In this document: positions 34,844 through 43,966 of the stretch, one piece after another
Position numbering within the stretch: position 1 is the first letter of the stretch
Layout of the letters: each line of letters begins with the position of its first letter
Origin: JAFDZW01 sp964404255
Lineage (GTDB): Bacteria; Bacteroidota; Ignavibacteria; Palsa-1295
DNA length: 64,000 nucleotides
NCBI GenBank assembly: GCA_964404255.1
Contig: CAYOJJ010000002.1
Span: 62,001 to 126,000 of the forward strand
Direction of reading: 5' to 3'
The notes under the pieces: model-generated
The model's database searches: none
What the model saw: the letters and a program-made list of their open reading frames with translations, nothing else
What the model was told of the DNA's origin: nothing
Position numbers and translations under genes: made by a program

Positions 34844-37800
34844 ATTTGTCTATTACAACTTGTCGGGTACTGGTACCGGTTGCTGAAATAAGGCGCAGGT
34901 AATAAGTGCCGCTCTGTGAAAAGGAGAGCTTTGTTGACCACTCGGCCGTTCCGGCTTCAAAATGAATCTTCTTTGAATCTAACCTGACGCCAAGCGGATC
35001 GATAATTTCAAGTGTGGCTTCGGTACCACTGGCGATAGGATTAAAAAGCGAAACAGTAACTTCGCCGTTCGAGGGGTTTGGCGCTATGCGGTCGAAGGTA
35101 AGTTTTTTTCCGGCGATCACTGCCGAGATCAGGCTATCGCCGCATGATGGGAGGTAGGTGAACGATGCCGTTGTCGAACTATCGATCAGCGTCTCGGGGC
35201 ACATCGTTACTCCGGTACGTTCTTTCAAAGTTGCAGCTGCGATCGAGATGCCCGTCGTAAAAGTAGAGGTTACATAAGGCAGGCATTCGATATAACAGAG
35301 CGTATCACCTGCATTGATTGCTACAGCAGAAGGAATTTGCATCGATAGGGTAACGCGATGATTAGGTTCATCGGCAGTAATTACCGTTGCGGCCGAACTG
35401 AAGGTTGCCGTTTTAGAAGAAATCTTCATAGGCATCAGCAGATCGGTATTTAAGCCAAGCGTTACATCGAATCCCTGGATATTTTTAATACTTGCATCTT
35501 TTGTAAATATCGGGATGAGCACCGGCTGGTAGGCGGTTGCAGCAAATGCTCCGGCAGTAGCGACATGCATCGTCGCTACCAACCCAAGGGCATGAATAAC
35601 AACTGAAGTATCGAGGGTACTGCCATCGGCACGGCGAAAATGCAATTGCAGAGTAGCAAAGTGATCGCCTGCTGCATTCGGGTTGAATGAGCCGGTGAGC
35701 GAAATAGTACGATTGACCCCGATGCCGGCAGGAGTGGAAGTAGTTAGTGAAAAATCAGAGCTCGTAGCACCGGAAAGTGAATAGGAAGTAAGGGTAATAG
35801 AATCGCAGAGCGTATTATTCAAAGCGATCTTTACCGGCGCCCCATCGCAGAGATAGGTAGGGGTAACACTATCGATAGCAATAGAAACAGCTCCGCCAAA
35901 AGTCGAAATAGTACCGGTAATTGTAATACTGCTATCTCCGGTGTCATCATGGATACGAAGTGTCGAGGAGATAGTACCGGTGGAAGTTGGTTTCAGGTGA
36001 ACGACAATCGAATCGATCGCGCCGGGAGCAAGTGGTTGTTGCGGCTGATGATCGAGCGATAATCCGTTCGAAGTATTATCGAGCGTGCCGGAAAGATTCA
36101 ATGAATCGCAGCCGGTGTTATGAATAATAACAGTTACAACCGGTTCGGCGCAGAGCGAGATATTACCAAAGTCGATCTTATTAGGTGAGTATGTAAAGGT
36201 ATGCCGGTTATTCGATCCCGTGCCGGTAACGGGAATAGTTATTGTGCCGGCCTGATAAGTGATGGTAATATTCGTGCTGAACGGTCCGGGTGAAGGCTGG
36301 GCAGAAATGATGATCGTATCCGATGTTTGTTCGTTAAGCGGCGAACGGGACTGGCGGAAAAAACTCAGCCCTGAGATGGGGGCCGAGATGGTTTGAGTAA
36401 GGGTAGCCGGAGCACAGCCGATATTCGAAACGATAATGGTATCGAGCGTCGGAGTGCAGGAAGATATTTCGCCAAAATCGATAGATAGTTTTGATACCGA
36501 GAGCGAGGGGCCACTATTGGCGCCAATACCCACGAGCTGAACATCGACAGTTCCGAGCTGATAGGTTAAGTGCAGTGTCGTTGAAAATGGGCCGGTCAGG
36601 GTAGGCTGTAAGCGAACGATAATAGTATCGTTCTCGCCTGCAAGCAGAGCGGCCTTTGGTCCTTTTACCAGTGAAAGTCCGTACGAAGTATTGACGATAC
36701 TGCCGGACACATTGGCAGTAGAACAGCCGGGATTATTGACAATAATAGTATCGTACACTGCTGCACAAGCAGAAACGGTACCGAAGTTTACAGTATCGCG
36801 AAAAGAGATGAGCGCCGGATCGCTGCAACGGACATAAAGAATATTAGCACCGACCTGCGATTGAACCCGTAAGGGATCCGTCGTAAAAGGATTCTGCGAA
36901 GGCCCAAGTACCCGCTGCATTGCAACAAGAAAATACATGGTTTCCGTACCTGGCAAGGTGATCGTAGTACTCCAGGTTTGTCCTCCGGCAAATGTTTTAA
37001 CTAAGGTCCAACTGCCATGAAGCGACCGGACATAAATTTCGACAGCATTTCCATTCCCACCACCGGTCAGAGTAAAGGTTCTATTTACCGTATCGAATTT
37101 TCCGGTCGATATTCCATTGTAATTAGAGCCTTGAGCGATTATTGAGGGGAATGGTTGCAATAGCGGTCCATCTAAACGGTAGCGGCCATTACCGCCATTA
37201 CCACCGTTTTGCCAATCTGCTTCTGCGGAATCTCCACCGAAAGGATGAAGAGTTTTTCCACCGTTACCACCGCTAAGATCGATCGAAGCAACCTGAATGG
37301 TAGCTTTTGCACCGATAAATATACCACCGCCGGAACCGCCGCCACCGGAACCGCTATTACCCGGAGAACCGGGAATGTTACCTGCACTATCTGAGCCGCC
37401 ATTCGCGCCGCGAGCGCTCAGTTGCTGAAGCACCACATTGTCATGGCTGAATACGGCAAGGCCGCCGCCTGCTCCTCCACCGGTACCGGGATGGCTAAGA
37501 AAAGGATTACCACCCGCGCCACCGGAACCACCCATCATCGGTACCAACTCTTTATTACCGTTTATCTGGCCTGCGCCTGCTTTGGTAGAAGTACCAGCCG
37601 TGCCAAATCCGCCGCCGCCGCCGCCAAAACCTACATAATTAATCGTATCCTGTGGAGCGCCGCTTCCACCGCCATGCCCGCCGGTCGAAGAAAATCCGCC
37701 AAAGCCGCTTTCTCCAAATGCTAATCCGGTACCACCTCCGGTACCTTCGCCGCCAGATTTATTAGCAGATTCAGTACCACCGGGAATTCCATTGAGCGCA

Positions 37801-38702
37801 GGGCCGCCATTGGCTCCTCCGGCTGCATCTCCTCCGGTGCCTACACCACCAACTGCATGTAAGCCGCCCTCGCCTGCAGTAAAACCATCGCCTCCTGCTA
37901 CATTATAAATGGCAGGATCGATCTCATCGAAGCCGCCGCCGCCGCCGCCGCCGCCCGGGCCGCCATTAGTTGTATGCGCATCAACACTCAGACGCGCCTG
38001 AGTAGCCATTTTTATTGGCCCTTTGGAAATAAGTATAGATTGCAGGTAGCCCTGGTTACCATCTGTTGTTAGATCGCAATCGGCTGTGCTGAATTCATAG
38101 GTACCCTGGCCATTTAAAAATAAACTATCGACGATCATCGCACCACGGCTTGAGCGTATACCATACGCACCGCCGCTGCCTAATAGACCGGGTGTATTTA
38201 GCACTCCATTGTTTCCAAGGGTCTGAGGTTTTACAATGTAAAAATTGACGGTATTCGAAACAAGATTTTTATAAATAACTTTGATCGGAATTACGATGCC
38301 ACTGCGCCAATCGGTAGTAGTGGCCTGCACGGTAGGAAGGACGAATATCTGGGTGGAGATCATTCTGCCATCCCAGGATACCGTACAGGGGCCGATACGA
38401 ATATAGGCCGTATCATCCGGATTATCGCAGACTACCTGTAATTGATCTTTCGGATTATTAGTAGAAATACCATCGAGCCCGTAATTCTGATTCTTGGTTG
38501 CCGGTCCGATAATTTCGACATAGGTATTCATTCCCGGAGTACCGATATCCGGAATGATATAGGAGATCGTAGTGGATGGCTGAGCTGAAAGAATTTCAGG
38601 AACAGCAAATATCCATACTATAGCTGCAGAAAGAGCCAGGAGAAACGATTTGTATGTACCATGTCGTCTGTGAGAGAGAAAACCTTTTAGCAATTGACTC
38701 AT
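34842..38702 (-). CDS. Large glycine-rich surface protein with T9SS sorting domain
   Basis: A 1286-residue secreted protein. A signal peptide ends near residue 41 (AVPEILSAQ). A long Gly/Ala/Ser-rich region at about 245-500 has many GGxGG motifs and one run of eight glycines. Three repeats of about 95 residues (about 640-950) each start NFGTVSAC, DFGEISSC or DFGNISLC and carry a second Cys in (P/I/T)GC; these resemble ASH/'choice-of-anchor D' Ig-like domains. A cohesin-like beta domain follows, then the type A T9SS tail (APNPSNGEVTVSLF to the C-terminus, YYLRLISATG). It should be exported by PorU/PorV-type machinery and attached to the cell surface. Confidence 0.9.
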   Translation of the reverse strand: MSQLLKGFLSHRRHGTYKSFLLALSAAIVWIFAVPEILSAQPSTTISYIIPDIGTPGMNTYVEIIGPATKNQNYGLDGISTNNPKDQLQVVCDNPDDTAYIRIGPCTVSWDGRMISTQIFVLPTVQATTTDWRSGIVIPIKVIYKNLVSNTVNFYIVKPQTLGNNGVLNTPGLLGSGGAYGIRSSRGAMIVDSLFLNGQGTYEFSTADCDLTTDGNQGYLQSILISKGPIKMATQARLSVDAHTTNGGPGGGGGGGGFDEIDPAIYNVAGGDGFTAGEGGLHAVGGVGTGGDAAGGANGGPALNGIPGGTESANKSGGEGTGGGTGLAFGESGFGGFSSTGGHGGGSGAPQDTINYVGFGGGGGGFGTAGTSTKAGAGQINGNKELVPMMGGSGGAGGNPFLSHPGTGGGAGGGLAVFSHDNVVLQQLSARGANGGSDSAGNIPGSPGNSGSGGGGSGGGIFIGAKATIQVASIDLSGGNGGKTLHPFGGDSAEADWQNGGNGGNGRYRLDGPLLQPFPSIIAQGSNYNGISTGKFDTVNRTFTLTGGGNGNAVEIYVRSLHGSWTLVKTFAGGQTWSTTITLPGTETMYFLVAMQRVLGPSQNPFTTDPLRVQSQVGANILYVRCSDPALISFRDTVNFGTVSACAAVYDTIIVNNPGCSTANVSGSIVNTSYGLSLVKGPKAALLAGENDTIIVRLQPTLTGPFSTTLHLTYQLGTVDVQLVGIGANSGPSLSVSKLSIDFGEISSCTPTLDTIIVSNIGCAPATLTQTISAPISGLSFFRQSRSPLNEQTSDTIIISAQPSPGPFSTNITITYQAGTITIPVTGTGSNNRHTFTYSPNKIDFGNISLCAEPVVTVIIHNTGCDSLNLSGTLDNTSNGLSLDHQPQQPLAPGAIDSIVVHLKPTSTGTISSTLRIHDDTGDSSITITGTISTFGGAVSIAIDSVTPTYLCDGAPVKIALNNTLCDSITLTSYSLSGATSSDFSLTTSTPAGIGVNRTISLTGSFNPNAAGDHFATLQLHFRRADGSTLDTSVVIHALGLVATMHVATAGAFAATAYQPVLIPIFTKDASIKNIQGFDVTLGLNTDLLMPMKISSKTATFSSAATVITADEPNHRVTLSMQIPSAVAINAGDTLCYIECLPYVTSTFTTGISIAAATLKERTGVTMCPETLIDSSTTASFTYLPSCGDSLISAVIAGKKLTFDRIAPNPSNGEVTVSLFNPIASGTEATLEIIDPLGVRLDSKKIHFEAGTAEWSTKLSFSQSGTYYLRLISATGTSTRQVVIDK

Positions 38703-38748
38703 GCCTATTTCACCATCTTAACACAACAACGTATTCCTTTAGAGATGA

Positions 38749-38756
38749 CAAAAATA
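38749..38756 (-). promoter_or_regulatory. Candidate -7 element (TATTTTTG) of the Gly-rich T9SS gene
   Basis: On the minus strand TATTTTTG matches the Bacteroidota -7 element TAnnTTTG and lies 46 bp upstream of the start codon. I see no convincing TTTG at the expected -33 distance. Confidence 0.4.
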
Positions 38757-38791
38757 CTATAAAAATAACCACCAACTATAGGAAACAGGTT

Positions 38792-40804
38792 CTACCTTTG
38801 TATGACCATTTTTTGAGTCAGGTCCCTGCCGTCAGAACTGTGAAGATGAATGAAGTACATACCGCTTGTAAGCTCAGAGAGTGGAAGCGGAAGGATATTC
38901 TCACCACGACCGTAATACTGTGAAGCCACTGTATAGATCCGGGCGCCTGCAGCATTCAATATCTCGATAGTAAATGAACCAGCATTGTTTAAGATCAATC
39001 GCGCCTGAGCTGTAGTGGCCGTATAATCTATCGTCACTCTATCCTGCAACTCCCGGGAATCGACGGAGGACGAACCTTCCATTCCTTCGACTTTTGTCCA
39101 ACTGCCGAGTGCAAGATTAAGGTAGTTGCCGCTTGGGGTCGTTTCGTCTTTTACTCCACGTACAAGATAGTACATGCTATCGGAAAGCGGGTCTTTATCG
39201 GCATATGAGTTTGCTTTAATAGGCGCGGGCGTGAGCAGGGTAAAATGATCGTCTTTTACCGAGGCCCGATACACATTATATCCAAGCAGCGATGCATCGA
39301 ACTCCCAATCAAGGCTATATTGTCTTGTTGCTGCATTCGATGTCGTATGCAATAGTTGATCGGCATGAGCATACGGGCGCAGGCGCAATGTCGGGTCACC
39401 CATCAAATTTACCTGTACGAGATAAGCGCCATTCTGATCGCCAATGATATGGGCATCGTAATCGCCATCACTATTCTGAGTCAGAATTGTCGCATCACCG
39501 AAGGTATGCCCAAGCCCGACCGGGAAATATTGCCAGTACGGACGCCCCGACCAGACACAGGTAAGGCCATAAGAAGTAGCAAGAGGGGCACGCAATACAT
39601 TATTAACGACATTCCAATCGCCGAAGTAGCTGCCAAAAAGCATTGTAAAGATCGCCTTTGAATCTTTCGAAGCGAAGTCATTAGTAGTACCAATCCCACC
39701 GACACTATTATCGCTTCCGGGACCGGTGCCATAGGCAAAGAGATAGGGATTCGTAGGGAGCGTTGAAAACCACGGCAATTCCCTGACGCTATCGATTCCG
39801 ACAAGGGGTGCAAAATTCCTCCAACCACTGGCGGCAAAGGCTTCGCCACCCATATATCCGAAATGCGTATCGGTCATGCCACGCTCGGGTGCAGTTAATT
39901 TCCCCATTCGATAATCATGGTCTTTATCGAGGTATTGTTTCATAAGAGCGGTATCGCTCTTTGAAAAGGCAGGAAGATTATAGAGATCGACGCGGCCGGT
40001 TCGCCAATCGATATCATCGGGTTGAGAGAGTTGGTCGAACTTTCCATCGCCAATGAGATTGCGGTTTGCCGGTAGTATTCCTGAAGTAGTATCTTCATAA
40101 TCGTCGGTCCAATCGCCATCGAACTCGCTGTAATACATATCGGTAGGCCACGCACCATAATGATTCGGATGCCCATCCGGGGCCAGAAATCCGGAATACG
40201 GAACCGGCACATGACCGATAATAAAAAGGGTCGTAGGATATTGGTTTGAAGAAGGATAGTAAGCGGCCAGTTTTTGCTTAACGGCTGGAACAGCATCTTT
40301 TCGATCGACATCGATCCGGATGACGATATATCCTTCGGCAAACAGATCGGAGCGCAAGCGGTCAAGTTCTTTTTTTAATGGGGTAGCATAGGTGGAATCA
40401 ACAAGCAGAATGCAGCGGCCGTGATCATCGCCTACATGAATATCAATACCACTTCTTAGATAAGCCGAAGAAAGAACAGTACTGCCATAAAGAGCTCTGT
40501 TCCTACTGATACGATATTCATACTCCGTACCAATGGTTACCGTCGAATCGGTGTACAGAGAATCTTTATTGGCAACTTTGTGGGCCGCTCCCCAGGAAGC
40601 AGCACCAGGTAAGCGACGAAAGACTTGAATAGAAGTCGTAGCAGTATCCGGTTTCCAGCGGAGGATAATACGCGGCGGTGTTTTCGAGATTATCGCCTCG
40701 GCAAGCACGGCACGGTCTGAAGGTAACGGCTCCTGGGCATACACAGCAACAGAATACAGTAAGAAAAAAGTAACAGCGGCAACCAACGATAGTGTGCGTT
40801 TCAT
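38792..40804 (-). CDS. T9SS-secreted C25/gingipain-like protein, probably not catalytic
   Basis: A 670-residue secreted protein with a signal peptide (LVAAVTFFLLYSVAVYAQ). Residues about 40-110 look like a fibronectin-type domain. The central part (IHVGDDHGRCILLVDSTYAT to QVNLMGDPTLRLRP) follows the caspase-like C25 layout, including FIIGHVPVP, FGYMGGE and a late LMGDPTLRL. The place where C25 proteases carry the catalytic Cys reads FTMLFGSYFGDWN here, so activity is doubtful. It ends in a T9SS type A sorting domain (GMYFIHLHSSDGRDLTQKMV). It lies just upstream of the Gly-rich T9SS gene. Confidence 0.8.
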   Translation of the reverse strand: MKRTLSLVAAVTFFLLYSVAVYAQEPLPSDRAVLAEAIISKTPPRIILRWKPDTATTSIQVFRRLPGAASWGAAHKVANKDSLYTDSTVTIGTEYEYRISRNRALYGSTVLSSAYLRSGIDIHVGDDHGRCILLVDSTYATPLKKELDRLRSDLFAEGYIVIRIDVDRKDAVPAVKQKLAAYYPSSNQYPTTLFIIGHVPVPYSGFLAPDGHPNHYGAWPTDMYYSEFDGDWTDDYEDTTSGILPANRNLIGDGKFDQLSQPDDIDWRTGRVDLYNLPAFSKSDTALMKQYLDKDHDYRMGKLTAPERGMTDTHFGYMGGEAFAASGWRNFAPLVGIDSVRELPWFSTLPTNPYLFAYGTGPGSDNSVGGIGTTNDFASKDSKAIFTMLFGSYFGDWNVVNNVLRAPLATSYGLTCVWSGRPYWQYFPVGLGHTFGDATILTQNSDGDYDAHIIGDQNGAYLVQVNLMGDPTLRLRPYAHADQLLHTTSNAATRQYSLDWEFDASLLGYNVYRASVKDDHFTLLTPAPIKANSYADKDPLSDSMYYLVRGVKDETTPSGNYLNLALGSWTKVEGMEGSSSVDSRELQDRVTIDYTATTAQARLILNNAGSFTIEILNAAGARIYTVASQYYGRGENILPLPLSELTSGMYFIHLHSSDGRDLTQKMVIQR

Positions 40805-40861
40805 AGCAGCAACGAAAAGAAAGAATATAATTTGCTAACCCCTGTATAGCTGACAAGGTGC

Positions 40862-42601
40862 CTACATTAACCCATCCGCATACATCGATTCTATTAAAGA
40901 AGCATACTCCTTATATACCTGCTTGCGCTTGATCTTTAAGGTCGGTGTCATCATTCCGTTCTCAACGGTAAAAGGTTCGGCAACCAGGGCGAAGCGGCGG
41001 ATCTTTTCAAAAGCGGCAAGCTCACGATTAATAGAGGTAATAAAAGGCTGGATCTCTGCTTCGATCGCTTTGGGGTCGGCCGGGACGATAAGTGCCGTAC
41101 AATAATCCCGCTTTTCTCCGATAACGACTGCCTGCTCGATGAGCGGTGAGCGTTCGATCAAACTCTCGACCCTCATCGGTGCTATATTTTTCCCGTTGGC
41201 GAGGACAATGATATGCTTCTTACGATCGGTGATCTTTAATAATCCTTCTTCGGTAAGTACCCCGATATCGCCCGAATGCAGCCAGCCATTGGTATCGATC
41301 ATCTCTGCCGTTGCCTGCGGATCGTTATAATATCCTTTCATTACATTGGCACCGCGAATAAGAATCTCTCCATCTTCAGCGATCTTTACTTCGACACCGG
41401 GGAGTGGCTTGCCGACACTGCCCCAGGTAAGAGAATCGATCTGGTTCACAGCCACCACGGGAGAAGTTTCTGTCAGGCCGTACCCCTCCAGAACATAAAG
41501 CCCAAAGGCGGCAAAGGTGCGGCCAAGCTCAGGATCGAGCGCCGCTCCGCCTGAAATAAAAAAGCGCATTCTGCCGCCGGTACGCTCCCTGATCTTCGAG
41601 AGCACCAGTTTATTCGCCAGCGGATAGAAGATCGATGTCATTGCAGAGACAGGCTTGCGCTCCATCTTCTTTGCATATTCTTTCCCGATTCGCATGCCCC
41701 AATCGAAGATCATGCGGCGATAGAATGGCATCTTTTGCCTCGAGCTTTGGATGCGCGAATGCAGGCGCTCGAAAAAGCGGGGGACGGCTGTCATTACTGT
41801 CGGTCTCATCTCCTGCATATTATCGCCGATAGATTCGATCGACTCTGCATAGGCGACCTGCACTCCGGCCGCAAAGACAAGATAGGAAGCGATACGCTCG
41901 AAGGCATGGCAGAGCGGAAGAAAAGAGAGAAAGCAATCGCTCGGGCCGACAGGAGGAATAGCCGCAATCGCGGCATAGACATTCGAGACGAGATTGCGAT
42001 GGGTAAGCATCACACCCTTGGGATCTCCGGTCGTACCACTGGTATAAATAATAGTGACGAGATCGTCTTCGGTAACAGGAGTAGGGAAAATAGCATCGGG
42101 CAACCCTTCGCGTTCAAGATCGGAGAAGTTGTAAAACGATACCCGCTCATGTTCCGGCAGAGATACAGCATCATCGATAACGACCACAACTTCGAGTGAG
42201 GGCAGCGATTCGATCGTCGAGGTGATCTTGCGAAGCTGGTATTCGTTCGAAATAACGGCAGCTTTCGCCCCGCAATTATTTAAAATATATTCAACCTGTT
42301 TTGCCGTAAGGGTAGGAAAGACCGGCACTGAAACAGCACCGAGCATAATACAGGCGAAATCTATGGCCATCCACTCCGGTGAGGATTCCGAGGATATAAG
42401 AATGCGATCTCCTTTGTGAATGCCGAGATGTGCCAGCGAAGAAGCGATCGCTTTTACACGAACGGCAAATTCACCATAGGAGAGCGAATGGTACGGTTTG
42501 CCTCGTTGGCGCTTATAATGAATATACAGATCGGAAGAAGCTTCGCCTTCGGTTTTCGAGAGGAAGATCTCCTGCAGCGTTCTATATCTGGAATCACCCA
42601 T
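40862..42601 (-). CDS. Long-chain fatty acid-CoA ligase (AMP-forming)
   Basis: A 579-residue acyl-activating enzyme that turns fatty acid, ATP and CoA into acyl-CoA for uptake or beta-oxidation. The AMP-binding P-loop is IIYTSGTTGDPKGVMLTHRN; GYGLTETSPVV and GWLHSGDIGVLTEEGLLKIT are the family A5 and A7-A8 motifs with the Arg of DRKK. LVFAAGVQVAYAES and MTAVPRFFERLHSRIQSS place it in the FAA1/FadD15-like long-chain group. No pathway neighbours are adjacent. Confidence 0.93.
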   Translation of the reverse strand: MGDSRYRTLQEIFLSKTEGEASSDLYIHYKRQRGKPYHSLSYGEFAVRVKAIASSLAHLGIHKGDRILISSESSPEWMAIDFACIMLGAVSVPVFPTLTAKQVEYILNNCGAKAAVISNEYQLRKITSTIESLPSLEVVVVIDDAVSLPEHERVSFYNFSDLEREGLPDAIFPTPVTEDDLVTIIYTSGTTGDPKGVMLTHRNLVSNVYAAIAAIPPVGPSDCFLSFLPLCHAFERIASYLVFAAGVQVAYAESIESIGDNMQEMRPTVMTAVPRFFERLHSRIQSSRQKMPFYRRMIFDWGMRIGKEYAKKMERKPVSAMTSIFYPLANKLVLSKIRERTGGRMRFFISGGAALDPELGRTFAAFGLYVLEGYGLTETSPVVAVNQIDSLTWGSVGKPLPGVEVKIAEDGEILIRGANVMKGYYNDPQATAEMIDTNGWLHSGDIGVLTEEGLLKITDRKKHIIVLANGKNIAPMRVESLIERSPLIEQAVVIGEKRDYCTALIVPADPKAIEAEIQPFITSINRELAAFEKIRRFALVAEPFTVENGMMTPTLKIKRKQVYKEYASLIESMYADGLM

Positions 42602-42628
42602 AAAGCAAACATACGCAGGAGCAGAGGC

Positions 42629-43234
42629 TTAGAATAGTGAAAGAGGCTCTTCTTTTATTTTAGACTTAACTCCAAGAAAGCCTTTGTGAATGGTTGTCCA
42701 GCCTTTATCGAATTTCATAAGGCAGAGGTAGTCGAGCGTAAAGCGTCTTCTGAATATTTTCTCCTGATATTCTTCGCGGGCCTTTGCAAAATTCGGACGG
42801 CTGATATCTTTATAGGCAAGCGTGATATGCGGATGGAAGCCCGAGCTTGGCCGGCGTTCTTTTCGTAAATGTACTTTTGTAAATTTCCTGGCCAGGTCTT
42901 TCTGCAATTTCATAAGCTCTGGAGATTCGACCGGCTGAAAGAATAATACGTTCGAATAAAAGGTACCGAACCCATCGATCAATATATCGAACCGTTCATA
43001 AGTTGCGGCAAACGAATCGATAAAAGTCTTGAGCTTCGGTTCGATGGACCCCTGAGCGCTGAACGGAGCGATCATCGTAATATGGACCGGCCGGCGCAGG
43101 GCTTCAGTGGTATGGTATTTTTTCGCTACGTATTCCTTGATCTCATGGAGCTCGCTATAGAGCGGTTCCGGCGGTACAATGGCATACATATAGATACCGC
43201 CTTTGGCTTGTGGTGTTGAAGTGGTGCTCATCAT
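42629..43234 (-). CDS. 2'-5' RNA ligase / LigT-like phosphoesterase
   Basis: A 201-residue 2H phosphoesterase. Both HxT/S motifs are present, VHITMIAPF (about 47-55) and FHPHITLAYKD (about 149-159), at the right spacing for the two-lobed fold that hydrolyses or ligates 2',3'-cyclic phosphates of RNA. The physiological substrate is unknown. It lies 27 bp after the acyl-CoA ligase gene on the same strand, so the two might be co-transcribed. Confidence 0.85.
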   Translation of the reverse strand: MMSTTSTPQAKGGIYMYAIVPPEPLYSELHEIKEYVAKKYHTTEALRRPVHITMIAPFSAQGSIEPKLKTFIDSFAATYERFDILIDGFGTFYSNVLFFQPVESPELMKLQKDLARKFTKVHLRKERRPSSGFHPHITLAYKDISRPNFAKAREEYQEKIFRRRFTLDYLCLMKFDKGWTTIHKGFLGVKSKIKEEPLSLF

Positions 43235-43276
43235 TCTGCGATCAATATACAGTGCTGATGAGGTGCCTCTGCCTGG

Positions 43277-43966
43277 TTACTCTTCTTCGTATTCTTCTTC
43301 TTCGGAAGAAGGCAGCTCCTGCTCGGAGATCGCATCGGAGGCGCCATTTTCTTCCACGGTCTCTTCTTCTAATACACCATAGGGCTGGTCGGCAAATTCG
43401 ATCATCGGAGTAATATTTTGGTTACTATGATGCTCTTTAATAAGCAGCATAATAGCGATACGTTCGGTGGGAGAGAGAAGCTCATCGTTGGCGGCGGTAT
43501 AAATAAGCGCATTTTCCCGCCCGATATGCTCACGATAGAGTTTGACAAGTGCTTCGCTGATCTCGACGAACCGGGCCTGTTCTTCAGGAGAATGAGTTTG
43601 CTGGAGCATAAAACTCTTCCACATGCTCAGCAATGCTTTCGAACGCTCCTGCATGAGAGCATGCTCTTCATGCATAAAACGATTCGGAGTGCCGGGGGCG
43701 AGAAAACCGGTATGGGGTACTTTTACAGCCATTACCGGAAAGAGCGAATGTTCTTCGTCCTTTTCGTGGATGGGAGCTACATGTACAAAAAAACTTAGTA
43801 ATTCCAACCACTCTTCTTTTTGAGCAACCAGTACGGACATTCCCTCCGTCTTCACTTTGGAAATAAGACGCTCGAACCGGTCAACAATACCGGAGATCAG
43901 CTTATGGGTATCTCGAAAATACCGGATGGGGTCGTCGTAGTTATCGGGGTTCGGTAAACGGATCAT
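43277..43966 (-). CDS. Hemerythrin-like di-iron protein
   Basis: A 229-residue cytosolic protein. The hemerythrin ligand set is complete: His 21, the HEKDE pair (His 67/Glu 71), His 99 or 102, and the HIGRE pair (His 147/Glu 151). A strongly acidic tail follows (ELPSSEEEEYEEE). Such proteins bind O2, NO or iron and repair or sense oxidative and nitrosative damage. It starts 1 bp before the aminotransferase gene ends, on the same strand, and ends 43 bp from the RNA ligase gene. Confidence 0.88.
   Translation of the reverse strand: MIRLPNPDNYDDPIRYFRDTHKLISGIVDRFERLISKVKTEGMSVLVAQKEEWLELLSFFVHVAPIHEKDEEHSLFPVMAVKVPHTGFLAPGTPNRFMHEEHALMQERSKALLSMWKSFMLQQTHSPEEQARFVEISEALVKLYREHIGRENALIYTAANDELLSPTERIAIMLLIKEHHSNQNITPMIEFADQPYGVLEEETVEENGASDAISEQELPSSEEEEYEEE

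Noticed and set aside
37172..37724. Several frames opposite the Gly-rich region of the T9SS gene
   Set aside because: Repeats of GGN codons create open antisense frames rich in Pro, Thr and Ala; none has a start context or domain.
42629..43234. RNA-ligase-like protein as part of an RNA-repair or cyclic-nucleotide defence system
   Set aside because: No nuclease, cyclase or effector is adjacent; LigT-type proteins are common housekeeping genes.
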